DNA of 64,000 nucleotides from Acetobacter okinawensis (GCF_002153655.1 NZ_JOPJ01000006.1:124001-188000), one strand, 5' to 3'. Positions 1 through 8,688 are shown, counted from the stretch's first letter. Notes: generated by a model not told the origin, from the letters alone. Translations and numbers: made by a program.

Positions 1-1
1 G

Positions 2-115
2 CTGATCAACAAGCAGCAGGAGCCGATCGGTACCCGTATCTTTGGCCCGGTTGTGCGTGAACTGCGTGCGAAGAAGTTCATGAAGATCATCTCTCTGGCG
101 CCGGAGGTGCTGTAA
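2..115 (+). CDS. rplN: 50S ribosomal protein L14, C-terminal fragment
   Basis: The last 37 codons of ribosomal protein L14, cut by the window edge. The fragment contains the typical L14 ending with the [13 protein letters not shown] stretch followed by [13 protein letters not shown]14 binds 23S rRNA and contacts the small subunit. Its TAA stop overlaps the ATG of rplX (TAATG), so the two are translationally coupled. The order L14-L24-L5-S14-S8-L6 is the standard spc operon order, which supports the call. Confidence 0.95.
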   Translation: MINKQQEPIGTRIFGPVVRELRAKKFMKIISLAPEVL

Positions 116-435
116 TGGCTGCCCGTATTAAAAAAGGCGATACGGTTGTCGTCATCACCGGCTCTTCCAAGGGCGTGCAGGGTGAAGTTCTGGAGGTTCG
201 TCCTTCTGAAGATCGCGCTGTTGTGCGTGGTGTTGCAATTGCCAAACGTCACCAGCGTGCGCGTCGTATGGGTGAAGAAGGTGGGATTATTGCCCGTGAG
301 GCAGCCGTCCACCTCTCCAACCTGAAGCTGGTTGATCCTGCCTCCAAAAAGCCGACACGCGTTGGTTTCCGGGTGCTGGAAAACGGCAAAAAAGTTCGCG
401 TTGCCAAGGCGACTGGCGAAGTGATTGAAGGTTGA
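115..435 (+). CDS. rplX: 50S ribosomal protein L24
   Basis: A 106-residue L24, close to the usual 102-108. L24 is an assembly-initiating protein that binds the 5' end of 23S rRNA. The N-terminal KOW motif is visible around residues 6-28 ([20 protein letters not shown]), and the C-terminal [20 protein letters not shown] stretch is typical of the family. The start ATG shares one base with the rplN stop. It is followed after a short gap by rplE with its own ribosome binding site. Confidence 0.97.
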   Translation: MAARIKKGDTVVVITGSSKGVQGEVLEVRPSEDRAVVRGVAIAKRHQRARRMGEEGGIIAREAAVHLSNLKLVDPASKKPTRVGFRVLENGKKVRVAKATGEVIEG

Positions 436-445
436 GAGGCTAGGT

Positions 446-1015
446 ATGAGTGCGAATCAGGAAGGGCGTTCCCTCCCGCGCCTTCACCAGCGCTATGAGA
501 GTGAACTTCGTGCCAAGCTGCGTGAGCAGTTTGGTTATACCAACGAAATGCAGGTGCCGCGGCTTGAAAAAATCGTCCTGAATATGGGCGTTGGCGAAGC
601 CGCTGGTGACCAGAAGAAGCTGGATGCAGCCGTTGCGGAAATGACCCTTATTGCGGGTCAGAAGCCGGTTAAGACGGTAGCCAAGAAGGCAATCGCGGGC
701 TTTAAAATCCGTGAAGGTCTGCCGATCGGCTGTAAGGTTACGCTGCGTCGGGCTCGGATGTACGAATTTCTCGATCGTCTTGTGACGATTGCGATGCCGC
801 GCATCCGTGACTTCCGTGGTCTCCCTGCGACAAAAGGCTTTGATGGCCGTGGCAATTTTGCCCTTGGTCTGAAAGAGCAGATCGTTTTCCCTGAAATCGA
901 ATACGACAAAGTGGACGAAGTCCGCGGTATGGACGTTGTGTTCGTGACCAGCGCGAAAACGGATGCTGAAGCTAAAGCTTTGCTGAAGGCATTTGATCTT
1001 CCCTTCTTGGGATGA
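446..1015 (+). CDS. rplE: 50S ribosomal protein L5
   Basis: L5 binds 5S rRNA and forms part of the central protuberance. The chosen start, ATG at 446, gives 189 residues and is preceded by a GAGAGGCTAGG purine-rich site; an in-frame ATG-type codon at 425 would overlap rplX and add 7 unlikely residues. Family motifs visible are [13 protein letters not shown] near residue 40, [10 protein letters not shown] in the middle, and [17 protein letters not shown] towards the C-terminus. It lies between rplX and rpsN in the standard order. Confidence 0.96.
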   Translation: MSANQEGRSLPRLHQRYESELRAKLREQFGYTNEMQVPRLEKIVLNMGVGEAAGDQKKLDAAVAEMTLIAGQKPVKTVAKKAIAGFKIREGLPIGCKVTLRRARMYEFLDRLVTIAMPRIRDFRGLPATKGFDGRGNFALGLKEQIVFPEIEYDKVDEVRGMDVVFVTSAKTDAEAKALLKAFDLPFLG

Positions 1016-1042
1016 TACAGGCTGCTTTATTGTGTGATCTTG

Positions 1043-1062
1043 GAAAACCGTCGAAGGTTTTC
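1043..1062 (+). promoter_or_regulatory. Intercistronic hairpin between rplE and rpsN
   Basis: Seven-base arms GAAAACC and GGTTTTC with a 6-base loop lie in the 71-base gap between rplE and rpsN, upstream of the rpsN ribosome binding site (CCGGAGGTAA). There is no T run, so it is not an intrinsic terminator. It may influence mRNA processing or rpsN translation. This is inference from the dyad only. Confidence 0.35.
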
Positions 1063-1086
1063 GAAGGGTTCCGGAGGTAATGTTGT

Positions 1087-1392
1087 ATGGCTAAAACATC
1101 TGCCATCCTGCGTAATGCGAAACGCAAGCGCATGGCGGCACGGGATAATGAGAAGCGTACCGCTCTCAAGAATATTGTAATGGACCGGTCTTTGCCCGTG
1201 GAAGATCGGTTTGATGCGTCTCTCAAGCTGGCAGAACTGCCGCGTAACGGTTCCCGTGTACGCGTGCGTCTGCGTTGCAAGCTGACAGGTCGTTCTCGCG
1301 GTAACTACCGTAAGTTTGAGCTGTGTCGTATCGCTTTCCGTGATCTGGCCTCTGATGGTCAGATTCCGGGAGTGGTGAAAGCTAGCTGGTAA
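1087..1392 (+). CDS. rpsN: 30S ribosomal protein S14
   Basis: A 101-residue S14 of the long, zinc-free type: it lacks the paired CxxC motifs of the short form and ends with the family signature [16 protein letters not shown], then [20 protein letters not shown]14 sits in the head of the 30S subunit. A strong GGAGG site precedes the ATG by 7-8 bases. It is the fourth gene of the spc-type segment and is followed 9 bases later by rpsH. Confidence 0.97.
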   Translation: MAKTSAILRNAKRKRMAARDNEKRTALKNIVMDRSLPVEDRFDASLKLAELPRNGSRVRVRLRCKLTGRSRGNYRKFELCRIAFRDLASDGQIPGVVKASW

Positions 1393-1401
1393 GGGCTCGA
1401 G

Positions 1402-1800
1402 ATGTCGCTTTCAGATCCTTTGGGTGATATGCTCACCCGTATTCGCAACGCTCAGCGTGCGCGTCACAACTCTTGCGTTGCTCCGGCATCCAATCTGCGT
1501 GTGAATGTGCTTGAAGCTCTGCAGCGCGAAGGTTACATCCGTGGTTACAAGCGTGAAGAAGTGCGTAAGGGCATTGCCCAGCTGCACATCGAGCTGAAGT
1601 ACGCGGAAGGTGAACCGGTTATTCGTGAAATCCAGCGCGTTTCGCGTCCTGGTCGTCGCGTTTATTCCAAAATTAAAGAATTGCCGCGTGTCTGCGCTGG
1701 TCTGGGTGTTTCTATCCTGTCCACGCCCCGTGGTGTTCTGTCCGATGTAGAGGCCCGCGCCGCCAATGTTGGTGGTGAAGTCCTTTGCCGCGTCTTCTGA
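1402..1800 (+). CDS. rpsH: 30S ribosomal protein S8
   Basis: A 132-residue S8, the usual length. S8 binds helix 21 of 16S rRNA and, in E. coli, also represses its own operon by binding the rplE leader region. Visible family features are the N-terminal DPLGDMLTRIRNAQ and the C-terminal STPRGVLSDVEARAANVGGE. A weak GCTCGAG site precedes the ATG. It lies directly between rpsN and rplF. Confidence 0.97.
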   Translation: MSLSDPLGDMLTRIRNAQRARHNSCVAPASNLRVNVLEALQREGYIRGYKREEVRKGIAQLHIELKYAEGEPVIREIQRVSRPGRRVYSKIKELPRVCAGLGVSILSTPRGVLSDVEARAANVGGEVLCRVF

Positions 1801-1810
1801 GGAGGGATAA

Positions 1811-2344
1811 ATGTCACGAGTAGGCAAGTATCCCGTCGAAGTTCCGGCAGGGGTCACAGTTTCCATCGCGGACGGTGTTTTTAAGGCTAAGGGTAAGCTG
1901 GGTGAGCTTTCTCTGCCCATTTCCAGTCATGTTACGGCTGAAGTGAAGGACAATTCGGTTGTTGTGCAGCCGAATGGTACCGAATCTCAGGCCCGCATGA
2001 TGTGGGGAACAACACGCGCGCTCATCGCTTGTGCGGTCAAAGGTGTTTCTGACGGGTTTTCCAAAACTCTGGAAATTACCGGGACGGGTTATCGTGCTGC
2101 AGTGCAGGGTTCTAACCTTGTTATGAACCTCGGCTTCTCTCACGATGTGATCTATCCAATTCCGGCTGGCATCAAAATTTCCACCCCACGTCCTACAGCG
2201 ATTGTGGTGGAGGGGATTGATAAGCAGCGTGTTGGCCAGGTGGCTCTGGATATCCGTAGCTATCGTAAGCCTGAACCTTATAAAGGTAAGGGTGTGCGTT
2301 ACGATACGGAAACCATCCGCCGTAAGGAAGGCAAGAAGAAATAA
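1811..2344 (+). CDS. rplF: 50S ribosomal protein L6
   Basis: A 177-residue L6, which lies near the GTPase-associated centre of the 50S subunit. The N-terminal [14 protein letters not shown] and the C-terminal L6 signature [14 protein letters not shown] with RRKEGKKK tail are clear. GAGGGATAA precedes the ATG. The TAA stop overlaps the rplR start as TAATG, the same coupling seen between rplN and rplX. Confidence 0.97.
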   Translation: MSRVGKYPVEVPAGVTVSIADGVFKAKGKLGELSLPISSHVTAEVKDNSVVVQPNGTESQARMMWGTTRALIACAVKGVSDGFSKTLEITGTGYRAAVQGSNLVMNLGFSHDVIYPIPAGIKISTPRPTAIVVEGIDKQRVGQVALDIRSYRKPEPYKGKGVRYDTETIRRKEGKKK

Positions 2345-2706
2345 TGAGCACTCAGCAGGAATTGCGGAACCGGCGGCGTGCGCGCCTCCGTTTTCAGCTC
2401 CGCCGCAAGGCTGGTGGCCGTCCTCGTCTGTCGGTTTTCCGGTCTGGTAAGAACATCTATGCTCAGGTGATTGATGATGCGCAGGGCGTTACCCTTGCTG
2501 CGGCATCAACGCTGGATAAAGAACTGCGTGAAGCCCTGAAAAATGGCGCCACGCAGGATAGCGCCGGTGCAGTTGGCAAGCTGGTAGCCCAGCGTGCTGT
2601 GGCTGCTGGTGTGTCTCAGGTCGTGTTCGATCGGGGATCTTATCTTTATCACGGGCGCGTCAAGGCCCTGGCGGAGGCGGCCCGTGAGGGCGGTCTCTCC
2701 TTCTGA
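2344..2706 (+). CDS. rplR: 50S ribosomal protein L18
   Basis: A 120-residue L18, which binds 5S rRNA together with L5. Features are the basic N-terminus ([20 protein letters not shown]), the [17 protein letters not shown] strand, and the C-terminal [18 protein letters not shown] signature ending in GLSF. Its start overlaps the rplF stop by one base, implying translational coupling. Confidence 0.97.
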   Translation: MSTQQELRNRRRARLRFQLRRKAGGRPRLSVFRSGKNIYAQVIDDAQGVTLAAASTLDKELREALKNGATQDSAGAVGKLVAQRAVAAGVSQVVFDRGSYLYHGRVKALAEAAREGGLSF

Positions 2707-2721
2707 GGAAAGGATCACGCA

Positions 2722-3297
2722 ATGGCTCGTGAACCAAGAGAAGGCGGTCGAGGCGGCCGTGAGCGCGAACGCGAAGGCGATGAGCTGGTTGATAAGCTGG
2801 TAACCATCAATCGCGTTGCAAAGGTTGTTAAGGGTGGTCGGCGTTTTGCGTTTGCTGCTCTGGTTGTGGTTGGTGACCAGAAAGGTCGCGTGGGCTACGG
2901 TGCCGGTAAGGCTCGTGAAGTTCCCGAAGCGATCCGTAAGGCAACTGAACGCGCCAAGCGTGGGATGATTCGCGTTCCCATGAAGGAAGGGCGTACGCTG
3001 CATCATGACGTCGCTGGTCACTTCGGGGCTGGTAAGGTTGTGCTGCGCTCGGCGGAAGCCGGGACAGGGATCATCGCTGGTGGTCCTATGCGTGCGGTTT
3101 TTGAAAGCCTTGGCATTAACGACGTTGTGGCCAAGTCTTTGGGAACCCGGAACCCGCATAACATGGTCAAGGCAACATTCGATGCCCTGACGCGTTGTGC
3201 CAGCCCGCGTGCCGTGGCAAATCGTCGTGGCAAAAAAGTGGCGGAAATCTTTGGCAAGCGCGACCAGGCTGCTGGTGCGGAGGCTGCAGATGTCTGA
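2722..3297 (+). CDS. rpsE: 30S ribosomal protein S5
   Basis: A 191-residue S5, which lies at the mRNA entry site and affects decoding fidelity. It has a charged N-terminal extension of about 22 residues ([18 protein letters not shown]) before the conserved double-stranded RNA-binding domain with [19 protein letters not shown] and then [20 protein letters not shown]. The extension makes it longer than E. coli S5 (167). A GAGGAAAGGA site precedes the start. Its end overlaps rpmD by 8 bases. Confidence 0.97.
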   Translation: MAREPREGGRGGREREREGDELVDKLVTINRVAKVVKGGRRFAFAALVVVGDQKGRVGYGAGKAREVPEAIRKATERAKRGMIRVPMKEGRTLHHDVAGHFGAGKVVLRSAEAGTGIIAGGPMRAVFESLGINDVVAKSLGTRNPHNMVKATFDALTRCASPRAVANRRGKKVAEIFGKRDQAAGAEAADV

Positions 3298-3475
3298 GAA
3301 AAAAACTTTCAAGGTGATCCAGGTTGCGTCCGGAAACGGACGTAAGCCGGGTCAGCAGGAAACCCTGATCGGGCTTGGTCTGAACAAGATCGGGCGCGAA
3401 AAGGTTCTGGAAGATACCCCTTCCACGCGCGGTATGGTCCGCAAGGTGGCCCACCTGGTGAAGGTGGAGGACTGA
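3290..3475 (+). CDS. rpmD: 50S ribosomal protein L30
   Basis: A 61-residue L30, starting at the ATG at 3290 inside the end of rpsE. The upstream in-frame extension to 3197 is a shadow of rpsE and is rejected. Family features are [18 protein letters not shown], then [13 protein letters not shown] and the ending [14 protein letters not shown]30 lies on the 50S surface near 23S domain II. The 8-base overlap with rpsE implies coupled translation. Confidence 0.95.
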   Translation: MSEKKTFKVIQVASGNGRKPGQQETLIGLGLNKIGREKVLEDTPSTRGMVRKVAHLVKVED

Positions 3476-3476
3476 A

Positions 3477-3965
3477 ATGAGACTTAACGAACTTCGTGAT
3501 AACGAAGGCGCTCGCTACCGTAAAAAGCGGCTTGGGCGCGGTATCGGTTCCGGCAAAGGCAAAACGTCCGGTAAGGGTGTGAAAGGCCAGAAAGCACGTG
3601 AGGGTGTGTCCCTCAACGGGTTTGAAGGTGGTCAGCTCCCGATTTATCGTCGTCTGCCGAAGCGGGGCTTTAAAAACATCTTCCGCAAGGTCTATGCTCC
3701 CGTTAATCTGGGTGCTGTAGAGCAGGCGTTGGTTGATGGTAAGCTGGAAAACGGCGTGACCATTACCGAAGAAGCGCTGAAGAAAGCTGGTCTGGTTGGG
3801 ACTGGTAAGTACGCAGGTGTTCGTATTCTTGCTGAAGGCGAACTGACCAAAAGCGTTTCTTTTGAAGTGTCTGGTGTCTCTGCTTCTGCCAAGGTTGCCA
3901 TTGAAAAAGCTGGTGGCAGCGTAAAGCTGCTGGCAGCGGCGCCTGTGGAAGCTAGCGCCTCCTGA
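3477..3965 (+). CDS. rplO: 50S ribosomal protein L15
   Basis: A 162-residue L15, a late-assembly protein of the 50S subunit. The N-terminal glycine/lysine-rich tail [19 protein letters not shown] and the [17 protein letters not shown] motif are diagnostic, and the C-terminal globular part ends with [12 protein letters not shown]-like sequence ([12 protein letters not shown]). It begins one base after the rpmD stop. A 139-base gap with a hairpin follows before secY. Confidence 0.97.
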   Translation: MRLNELRDNEGARYRKKRLGRGIGSGKGKTSGKGVKGQKAREGVSLNGFEGGQLPIYRRLPKRGFKNIFRKVYAPVNLGAVEQALVDGKLENGVTITEEALKKAGLVGTGKYAGVRILAEGELTKSVSFEVSGVSASAKVAIEKAGGSVKLLAAAPVEASAS

Positions 3966-3975
3966 TTGCGTGGGA

Positions 3976-4004
3976 GAGAGAGCAGTGGGAGACCCTGTTC
4001 TCTC
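3976..4004 (+). promoter_or_regulatory. Hairpin (possible attenuator) between rplO and secY
   Basis: Ten-base arms GAGAGAGCAG (3976-3985) and CTGTTCTCTC (3995-4004) pair fully with one G-U pair around a 9-base loop, 11 bases after the rplO stop. The following sequence TTCCTTGCC is pyrimidine-rich but lacks a T run. The rest of the 139-base gap up to secY shows no gene. It could reduce read-through from ribosomal genes into secY; that role is inferred. Confidence 0.45.
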
Positions 4005-4104
4005 TTCCTTGCCCGGATCAGAACAGCTGTCTGATATTTTTCAGGCAATCATGCCAGCGTCTCCACGTTATGTGGCGGCGCTGTTTGTGTGAAAGGACGG
4101 ATGC

Positions 4105-5457
4105 ATGGCTTCCGCGGCCGAACAACTGGCTGCCAATTTTAACGTAGGCTCCTTTGCCAAGGCGACGGAACTCAAGAAGCGGATCTGGTTTACGCTGGGC
4201 GCGCTGATTGTTTATCGTTTGGGAACATATATTCCTGTGCCCGGTGTAGATGCTACGGTTATGGGGCAGCTTCTGGCGCAGCATCAGGGCGGCATTCTTG
4301 GTATGTTCAACATGTTCTCGGGGGGCGCTCTTGGGCGTATGACCGTGTTCGCGTTGAACATCATGCCCTATATCTCTGCGTCAATTATTGTGCAGTTGAT
4401 GTCTACGGCGGTACCTTCTCTTGAGGCACTCAAGAAGGAAGGTGAGCAGGGGCGTAAAAAGCTTAACCAGTACACGCGCTACCTTACGGTCCTGATCGCT
4501 GTTTTTCAGGCTTACGGGATCGCAATCGGGCTTGAGAATGTTCAAAGCGGCGCTGCCGTGGTGAACCCCGGGCCGCTTTTTCTGGTGACCTGCGTTACGG
4601 CGCTGGTGGGTGGCACCATGTTCCTGATGTGGCTTGGTGAGCAGATTACGTCACGCGGGGTGGGCAATGGGATTTCACTCATTATCTTCGCCGGGATTGT
4701 CGCCAATCTGCCGCATGCCTTGGTAAGCCTTTTCCAGTTGGGGTATACGGGCGCACTGTCTTCGTTCTTTGTGCTGCTGTTCCTTGTGCTGGCTGGCCTG
4801 ACCATCATGTTCATCGTGTTTATGGAGCAGGCGCAGCGTCGGGTTGTCATCCAGTATCCTAAACGGCAGATGGGACAGCGCATGTTTGGTGGAGACACCA
4901 CGCATATGCCGCTCAAGGTGAACACTGCGGGTGTTATTCCACCAATTTTTGCATCATCAGTGCTGTTGATACCCGTAACACTTGCCGGGTTTATGAACGG
5001 TAAATCCCTACCGGGGTGGCTGTCATTTCTGGGTGAGGAGTTGGGGCAGGGGCAGCCTCTGTATCTGCTCTTTTACGCCTTGATGATTGTCTTCTTCTCG
5101 TATTTCTATGCGGCGGTGACCTTCAATCCTGCGGAGACCGCAGACAACCTGCGTAAGCAGGGTGGGTTTATTCCTGGTGTGCGCCCCGGCGCATCTACCG
5201 CATCGTACTTCGACAAGATCCTGACGCGTCTGACGACGATTGGCGCGGCCTATATGGTTGCGGTGTGTTTGCTACCGCAGATTTTGATCAGCCGTTACAA
5301 TGTGCCGTTCTACTTTGGCGGGACGAGCCTGATTATTATTGTCTCGGTGACGATTGATACGGTGACACAGGTGCAGTCTCATCTTGTAGCGCATCAGTAT
5401 CAGGGTTTGATGCGCAAATCTCGTGGTGGCAGGAAGCAGAGGATCATCAGACGATGA
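4105..5457 (+). CDS. secY: Preprotein translocase subunit SecY
   Basis: A 450-residue SecY, the ten-helix channel of the Sec translocon in the inner membrane, which works with SecE, SecG and SecA. Visible features are the N-terminal cytoplasmic segment, the GTYIPVPGVD stretch after helix 1, the plug-region GGILGMFNMFSGGALGRMTVFAL segment (split here as GGILGMFNMFSGG and ALGRMT), the conserved GIGNGIS-like VGNGISLIIFAGI, and the C-terminal loop NPAETADNLRKQGGFIPG. GAAAGGACGG precedes the ATG at 4105; an ATG at 4101 is out of frame. The stop overlaps adk as ATGA. Confidence 0.97.
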   Translation: MASAAEQLAANFNVGSFAKATELKKRIWFTLGALIVYRLGTYIPVPGVDATVMGQLLAQHQGGILGMFNMFSGGALGRMTVFALNIMPYISASIIVQLMSTAVPSLEALKKEGEQGRKKLNQYTRYLTVLIAVFQAYGIAIGLENVQSGAAVVNPGPLFLVTCVTALVGGTMFLMWLGEQITSRGVGNGISLIIFAGIVANLPHALVSLFQLGYTGALSSFFVLLFLVLAGLTIMFIVFMEQAQRRVVIQYPKRQMGQRMFGGDTTHMPLKVNTAGVIPPIFASSVLLIPVTLAGFMNGKSLPGWLSFLGEELGQGQPLYLLFYALMIVFFSYFYAAVTFNPAETADNLRKQGGFIPGVRPGASTASYFDKILTRLTTIGAAYMVAVCLLPQILISRYNVPFYFGGTSLIIIVSVTIDTVTQVQSHLVAHQYQGLMRKSRGGRKQRIIRR

Positions 5458-6122
5458 ACATTATTTTTCTGGGCCCACCGGGAGCGGGAAAAGGAACACA
5501 GTCCAAGCTGCTGGAAGAGCGGCATGGACTGGTCCAGATTTCCACCGGGGACATGCTGCGTGCGGAAGTGGCGCGCGGCTCCGAGATTGGTAATCAGGCT
5601 AAGGCGTTGATGGTTGCGGGCAAGCTCGTGCCGGATGCGCTGATTATTGCCATGCTCAAGGACCGCATTGCCCAGCCGGACTGCCAGAATGGCTTCATTC
5701 TGGATGGTTTTCCACGCACTCTGGCGCAGGCCGAGGAACTGGATACCATGTTGTCGGTTGATGGAAAGAGCATTGATGTTGTGCTTTTTCTAGACGTGGA
5801 TGAAGAGATTCTTGCCGATCGTATTTCTGGACGTTTCACCTGCGCCAACTGTGGGCAGACTTATAACGAAGCGTCCAACCCGCCTGCAAAGGAAGGGGTG
5901 TGCGATGCCTGCGGGAGTCATGAGTTCAAACGTCGGGCAGACGACAAGCGCGAGACAGTTGTTGAGCGCCTGAAAGAATACCGCAATCTTACCGCGCCGA
6001 TTCTGCCGTTTTATGAAAAATCGGGTCGTTTGCGTAAGGTAAACGGCATGCTTTCGACTGCTGAAGTGACGGCAGAAATTGAAGCAGCGCTTGAAGATAG
6101 CGGCGTGATCACGAAGAAGTGA
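5454..6122 (+). CDS. adk: Adenylate kinase with zinc-type LID
   Basis: A 222-residue long-form adenylate kinase, which interconverts ATP + AMP and 2 ADP in the cytoplasm. The P-loop GPPGAGKGTQ is at residues 7-16, the AMP-binding STGDMLRAEV follows, and GFPRTLAQAE is intact. The LID domain carries two CxxC pairs (FTCANCGQTY and VCDACGSHE), a tetra-cysteine zinc site that the E. coli enzyme lacks. The ATGA overlap with secY indicates coupling. A leader with a possible promoter follows before rpsM. Confidence 0.97.
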   Translation: MNIIFLGPPGAGKGTQSKLLEERHGLVQISTGDMLRAEVARGSEIGNQAKALMVAGKLVPDALIIAMLKDRIAQPDCQNGFILDGFPRTLAQAEELDTMLSVDGKSIDVVLFLDVDEEILADRISGRFTCANCGQTYNEASNPPAKEGVCDACGSHEFKRRADDKRETVVERLKEYRNLTAPILPFYEKSGRLRKVNGMLSTAEVTAEIEAALEDSGVITKK

Positions 6123-6132
6123 TCAGTTTTCG

Positions 6133-6159
6133 TTGACTTGTAACGGTGGTCGGTATATT
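6133..6159 (+). promoter_or_regulatory. Candidate promoter for the rpsM-rpsK-rpoA-rplQ (alpha) operon
   Basis: TTGACT (6133-6138) and TATATT (6154-6159) resemble sigma-70 -35 and -10 boxes with a short 15-base spacer, 11 bases after the adk stop. The position matches the start of the alpha operon in other proteobacteria. The short spacer lowers confidence. Confidence 0.45.
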
Positions 6160-6207
6160 TCGCGGCCACCAAGTGAAATCCGCCCAGTCAAAGCAGGGCT
6201 ATGAGCC

Positions 6208-6235
6208 GTTCGCTGTAAAAGCGGGCGAACAGGAG
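6208..6235 (+). promoter_or_regulatory. Hairpin next to the rpsM ribosome binding site
   Basis: Arms GTTCGC (6208-6213) and GCGAAC (6225-6230) form a small stem that ends directly before the AGGAG ribosome binding site (6231-6235) of rpsM. In E. coli the alpha operon leader is bound by S4 as a pseudoknot; this hairpin is in the right place for leader control, but no S4-type pseudoknot can be shown by eye. Confidence 0.3.
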
Positions 6236-6243
6236 TATAAGGC

Positions 6244-6621
6244 GTGGCACGTATTGCCGGCGTGAATGTCCCGACAAACAAGCGGGTTGTGATCGGGCTT
6301 CAGTATATTTATGGAATTGGCGCAACTAAGGCGGCAGAAATCTGCAAGTCCTTGGAAATTCCGGAAGCAAAGCGGGTTAACGAACTCAGCGACGATGAAA
6401 TCATGAAGCTCCGTGAGCTGATTGATGGCAATTATCGCGTTGAAGGCGACCTGCGTCGTGAAATTGCGATGAACATTAAGCGCCTGATGGACCTTGGTTG
6501 CTACCGCGGCCTGCGCCATCGTCGTGGTCTGCCGGTTCGTGGTCAGCGGACGCACACCAACGCCCGTACCCGTAAGGGTAAGGCAGTGGCGATTGCCGGT
6601 AAGAAGAAAGCAACGCGTTAA
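6244..6621 (+). CDS. rpsM: 30S ribosomal protein S13
   Basis: A 125-residue S13 of the 30S head, contacting the P-site tRNA and the 50S subunit. It starts with GTG at 6244, 8 bases after AGGAG. Family features are [18 protein letters not shown] at the N-terminus, the helix-hairpin-helix [15 protein letters not shown], and the basic C-terminus [19 protein letters not shown]. It opens the alpha operon segment. Confidence 0.97.
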   Translation: MARIAGVNVPTNKRVVIGLQYIYGIGATKAAEICKSLEIPEAKRVNELSDDEIMKLRELIDGNYRVEGDLRREIAMNIKRLMDLGCYRGLRHRRGLPVRGQRTHTNARTRKGKAVAIAGKKKATR

Positions 6622-6639
6622 TCCAATTCGCTAAGGCGA

Positions 6640-6661
6640 CCAGCCTGCAAGCGCAGGCTGG
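6640..6661 (+). promoter_or_regulatory. Perfect 9-bp hairpin between rpsM and rpsK
   Basis: Arms CCAGCCTGC (6640-6648) and GCAGGCTGG (6653-6661) with an AAGC tetraloop occupy the middle of the 63-base gap between rpsM and rpsK. No T run follows, so a terminator is unlikely. A role as a processing or stability element is possible. Confidence 0.45.
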
Positions 6662-6684
6662 ATAGGGACTGAGGTAGAAAAGAC

Positions 6685-7077
6685 ATGGCGAAAGCCGCAA
6701 CACCGCGTGTTCGTAAAAAAGAGCGTAAGAACATTATTTCGGGCGTGGCGCATGTGCTCTCCACGTTCAACAACACCATGATCACCATCTCCGATGCCCA
6801 GGGGAATGCTATTTCCTGGTCGTCCGCTGGTGCGCAGGGCTTTAAGGGCTCGCGGAAATCCACGCCGTATGCGGCGCAGGTTGCGGCTGAAGACGCAGGT
6901 CGTAAGGCCCGCGAACACGGCATGGAAACGCTGGAAATCGAAGTTTCCGGTCCTGGGTCGGGGCGTGAAAGCGCACTGCGTGCCCTTCAGGCTGTTGGTT
7001 TCACGATTACTTCTATCCGTGATATGACACCTGTCCCGCACAACGGTTGCCGCCCGCGCAAGCGTCGCCGCGTCTGA
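6685..7077 (+). CDS. rpsK: 30S ribosomal protein S11
   Basis: A 130-residue S11, part of the 30S platform. The conserved [20 protein letters not shown], the [20 protein letters not shown] segment, [18 protein letters not shown] and the ending [18 protein letters not shown] are all present. It is preceded by a GGTAGAAAAGAC leader. In the E. coli order rpsD would follow; here rpoA comes next, as is usual in alphaproteobacteria. Confidence 0.97.
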   Translation: MAKAATPRVRKKERKNIISGVAHVLSTFNNTMITISDAQGNAISWSSAGAQGFKGSRKSTPYAAQVAAEDAGRKAREHGMETLEIEVSGPGSGRESALRALQAVGFTITSIRDMTPVPHNGCRPRKRRRV

Positions 7078-7087
7078 GCTTACGAGC

Positions 7088-7119
7088 GGAGAGATGGCCT
7101 GCGAGCAAGCCATCTTTCC
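7088..7119 (+). promoter_or_regulatory. Hairpin between rpsK and rpoA
   Basis: Arms GGAGAGATGGC (7088-7098) and GCCATCTTTCC (7109-7119) pair over 11 positions with one G-U pair, 10 bases after the rpsK stop. The tail TTCCATTTGTTG is U-rich only in part. It might be a weak attenuator that sets the ratio of ribosomal protein to RNA polymerase synthesis; that role is inferred. Confidence 0.4.
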
Positions 7120-7187
7120 ATTTGTTGTGTCCACTTCAGAGAAATCGCTGTGAAAGCAGTGGTTTTTCCTATTGAAAGGCCGGTCCA

Positions 7188-8207
7188 TTGGTCCTTCAGA
7201 AAAACTGGCAATCTCTGATCAAGCCCGAAAAGCTTGAAGTTGAATCCGGAGTGGAGCCCGCTCGTATCGCAACCGTAGTGGCTGAGCCGCTGGAACGCGG
7301 TTTTGGTATGACGCTTGGTAACGCGCTGCGTCGGGTTCTGCTGTCCTCACTTCAAGGTGCTGCGGTCACGGCGGTTCAGATTGACGGCGTTCTGCACGAG
7401 TTTTCGTCTGTTGCCGGTGTACGGGAAGATGTGACTGACATCGTCCTGAACATCAAGCAGCTGGCGTTGCGCATGCACGGTGAAGGGCCGAAGCGTATGG
7501 TGCTGACGGCCACCGGCCCGGGCGAAGTGCGCGCAAGCCAGATCCAGACCGGTCATGATATTGAAATCATGAACCCGGACCTGGTCATCTGCACGCTTGA
7601 TGACGGCGTTAAGCTGGGCATGGAATTTATTGTCAACACCGGAAAAGGCTATGTTCCTGCGGCGGCTAACCGTCCGGAAGATGCGCCGATCGGCCTGATC
7701 CCGGTTGATGCAATCTATTCGCCCGTCAAGCGCGTGTCTTACAAGGTGGAACCGACCCGCGTTGGTCAGGTCACCGACTATGACAAGCTGCTCCTGACGG
7801 TTGAAACAAACGGTGCGGTAACCCCTGAAGATGCAGTGGCACTTGCTGCGCGCATTCTGCAGGACCAGCTGCAGCTGTTCATCAACTTTGATGAGCCGCG
7901 TCCTGTGCAGGCTGAAGAGCCTGAGGATGATCTGCCGTTCAACCGTAATCTGCTGCGCAAGGTGGATGAGCTTGAATTGTCTGTTCGTAGCGCTAACTGC
8001 CTTAAGAACGACAATATCATCTACATCGGGGATCTGGTTCAGAAGAGTGAGCAGGAAATGCTGCGCACACCGAACTTTGGCCGTAAATCCCTGAACGAAA
8101 TTAAGGAAGTCCTGACCTCCATGGGGCTGTCCTTGGGTATGAATGTCCCGGCATGGCCGCCGGAAAATATTGAAGAGTTGGCAAAGCGGCTTGATGAGCC
8201 GTTTTGA
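7188..8207 (+). CDS. rpoA: DNA-directed RNA polymerase alpha subunit
   Basis: A 339-residue RpoA. The N-terminal domain, which dimerises and nucleates the core enzyme, carries [19 protein letters not shown] and the [19 protein letters not shown] segment. The C-terminal domain, which binds UP elements and activators, carries [20 protein letters not shown]. The start is TTG at 7188: an in-frame TGA lies five codons upstream, and the sequence [17 protein letters not shown] matches the usual alphaproteobacterial N-terminus, so no later ATG fits. GAAAGG lies upstream as ribosome binding site. Confidence 0.96.
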   Translation: MVLQKNWQSLIKPEKLEVESGVEPARIATVVAEPLERGFGMTLGNALRRVLLSSLQGAAVTAVQIDGVLHEFSSVAGVREDVTDIVLNIKQLALRMHGEGPKRMVLTATGPGEVRASQIQTGHDIEIMNPDLVICTLDDGVKLGMEFIVNTGKGYVPAAANRPEDAPIGLIPVDAIYSPVKRVSYKVEPTRVGQVTDYDKLLLTVETNGAVTPEDAVALAARILQDQLQLFINFDEPRPVQAEEPEDDLPFNRNLLRKVDELELSVRSANCLKNDNIIYIGDLVQKSEQEMLRTPNFGRKSLNEIKEVLTSMGLSLGMNVPAWPPENIEELAKRLDEPF

Positions 8208-8238
8208 TCTGACTTTTCTCGATACTAGGAACTGAACC

Positions 8239-8664
8239 ATGCGTCACCGGATTGCCGGCAGAAAGCTCGGCGTTACCTCTTCTCACCGTGCAGCCATGTT
8301 CCGCAACATGGCTGTGGCTCTTATCAAACATGAGCAGATCACCACCACGCTTCCCAAAGCGAAGGAACTGCGCCCGTTTGTTGAAAAGCTGATCACCCTT
8401 GGCAAGCGTGGCGACCTGCACGCACGTCGGCAGGCTTTTGCCGTGCTGCGTGATGATGTGATTGTCAAAAAGCTGTTTGCTGCCGTGGCTGAACGCTACA
8501 AAGCACGCAACGGTGGTTACACCCGCGTTCTGCGTGCTGGTGTACGTTACGGCGATGCTGCCCAGATGGCGGTGATCGAACTGATCGACCGTGATGTGAG
8601 CGCAAAAGGGCAGGACAGCGGTCCGCGCCCGGAAGTGGAAGATAAGCAGGATCTTGCTGCTTAA
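8239..8664 (+). CDS. rplQ: 50S ribosomal protein L17
   Basis: A 141-residue L17, slightly longer than the E. coli form (127) because of a charged tail ending in QDLAA. Family features are [20 protein letters not shown] and [20 protein letters not shown] at the N-terminus and [20 protein letters not shown] further on. It is the last gene of the ribosomal segment and is followed by a strong terminator. Confidence 0.97.
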   Translation: MRHRIAGRKLGVTSSHRAAMFRNMAVALIKHEQITTTLPKAKELRPFVEKLITLGKRGDLHARRQAFAVLRDDVIVKKLFAAVAERYKARNGGYTRVLRAGVRYGDAAQMAVIELIDRDVSAKGQDSGPRPEVEDKQDLAA

Positions 8665-8688
8665 TTTTCGCTTTATAAGCCGAAATGG

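Noticed and set aside
2506-3312. A 268-codon minus-strand frame opposite rplR-rpsE-rpmD
   Set aside because: It covers three well-supported ribosomal genes and shows no family feature.
7347-8240. A 297-codon minus-strand frame opposite rpoA
   Set aside because: Shadow of rpoA; composition is unlike any protein family.
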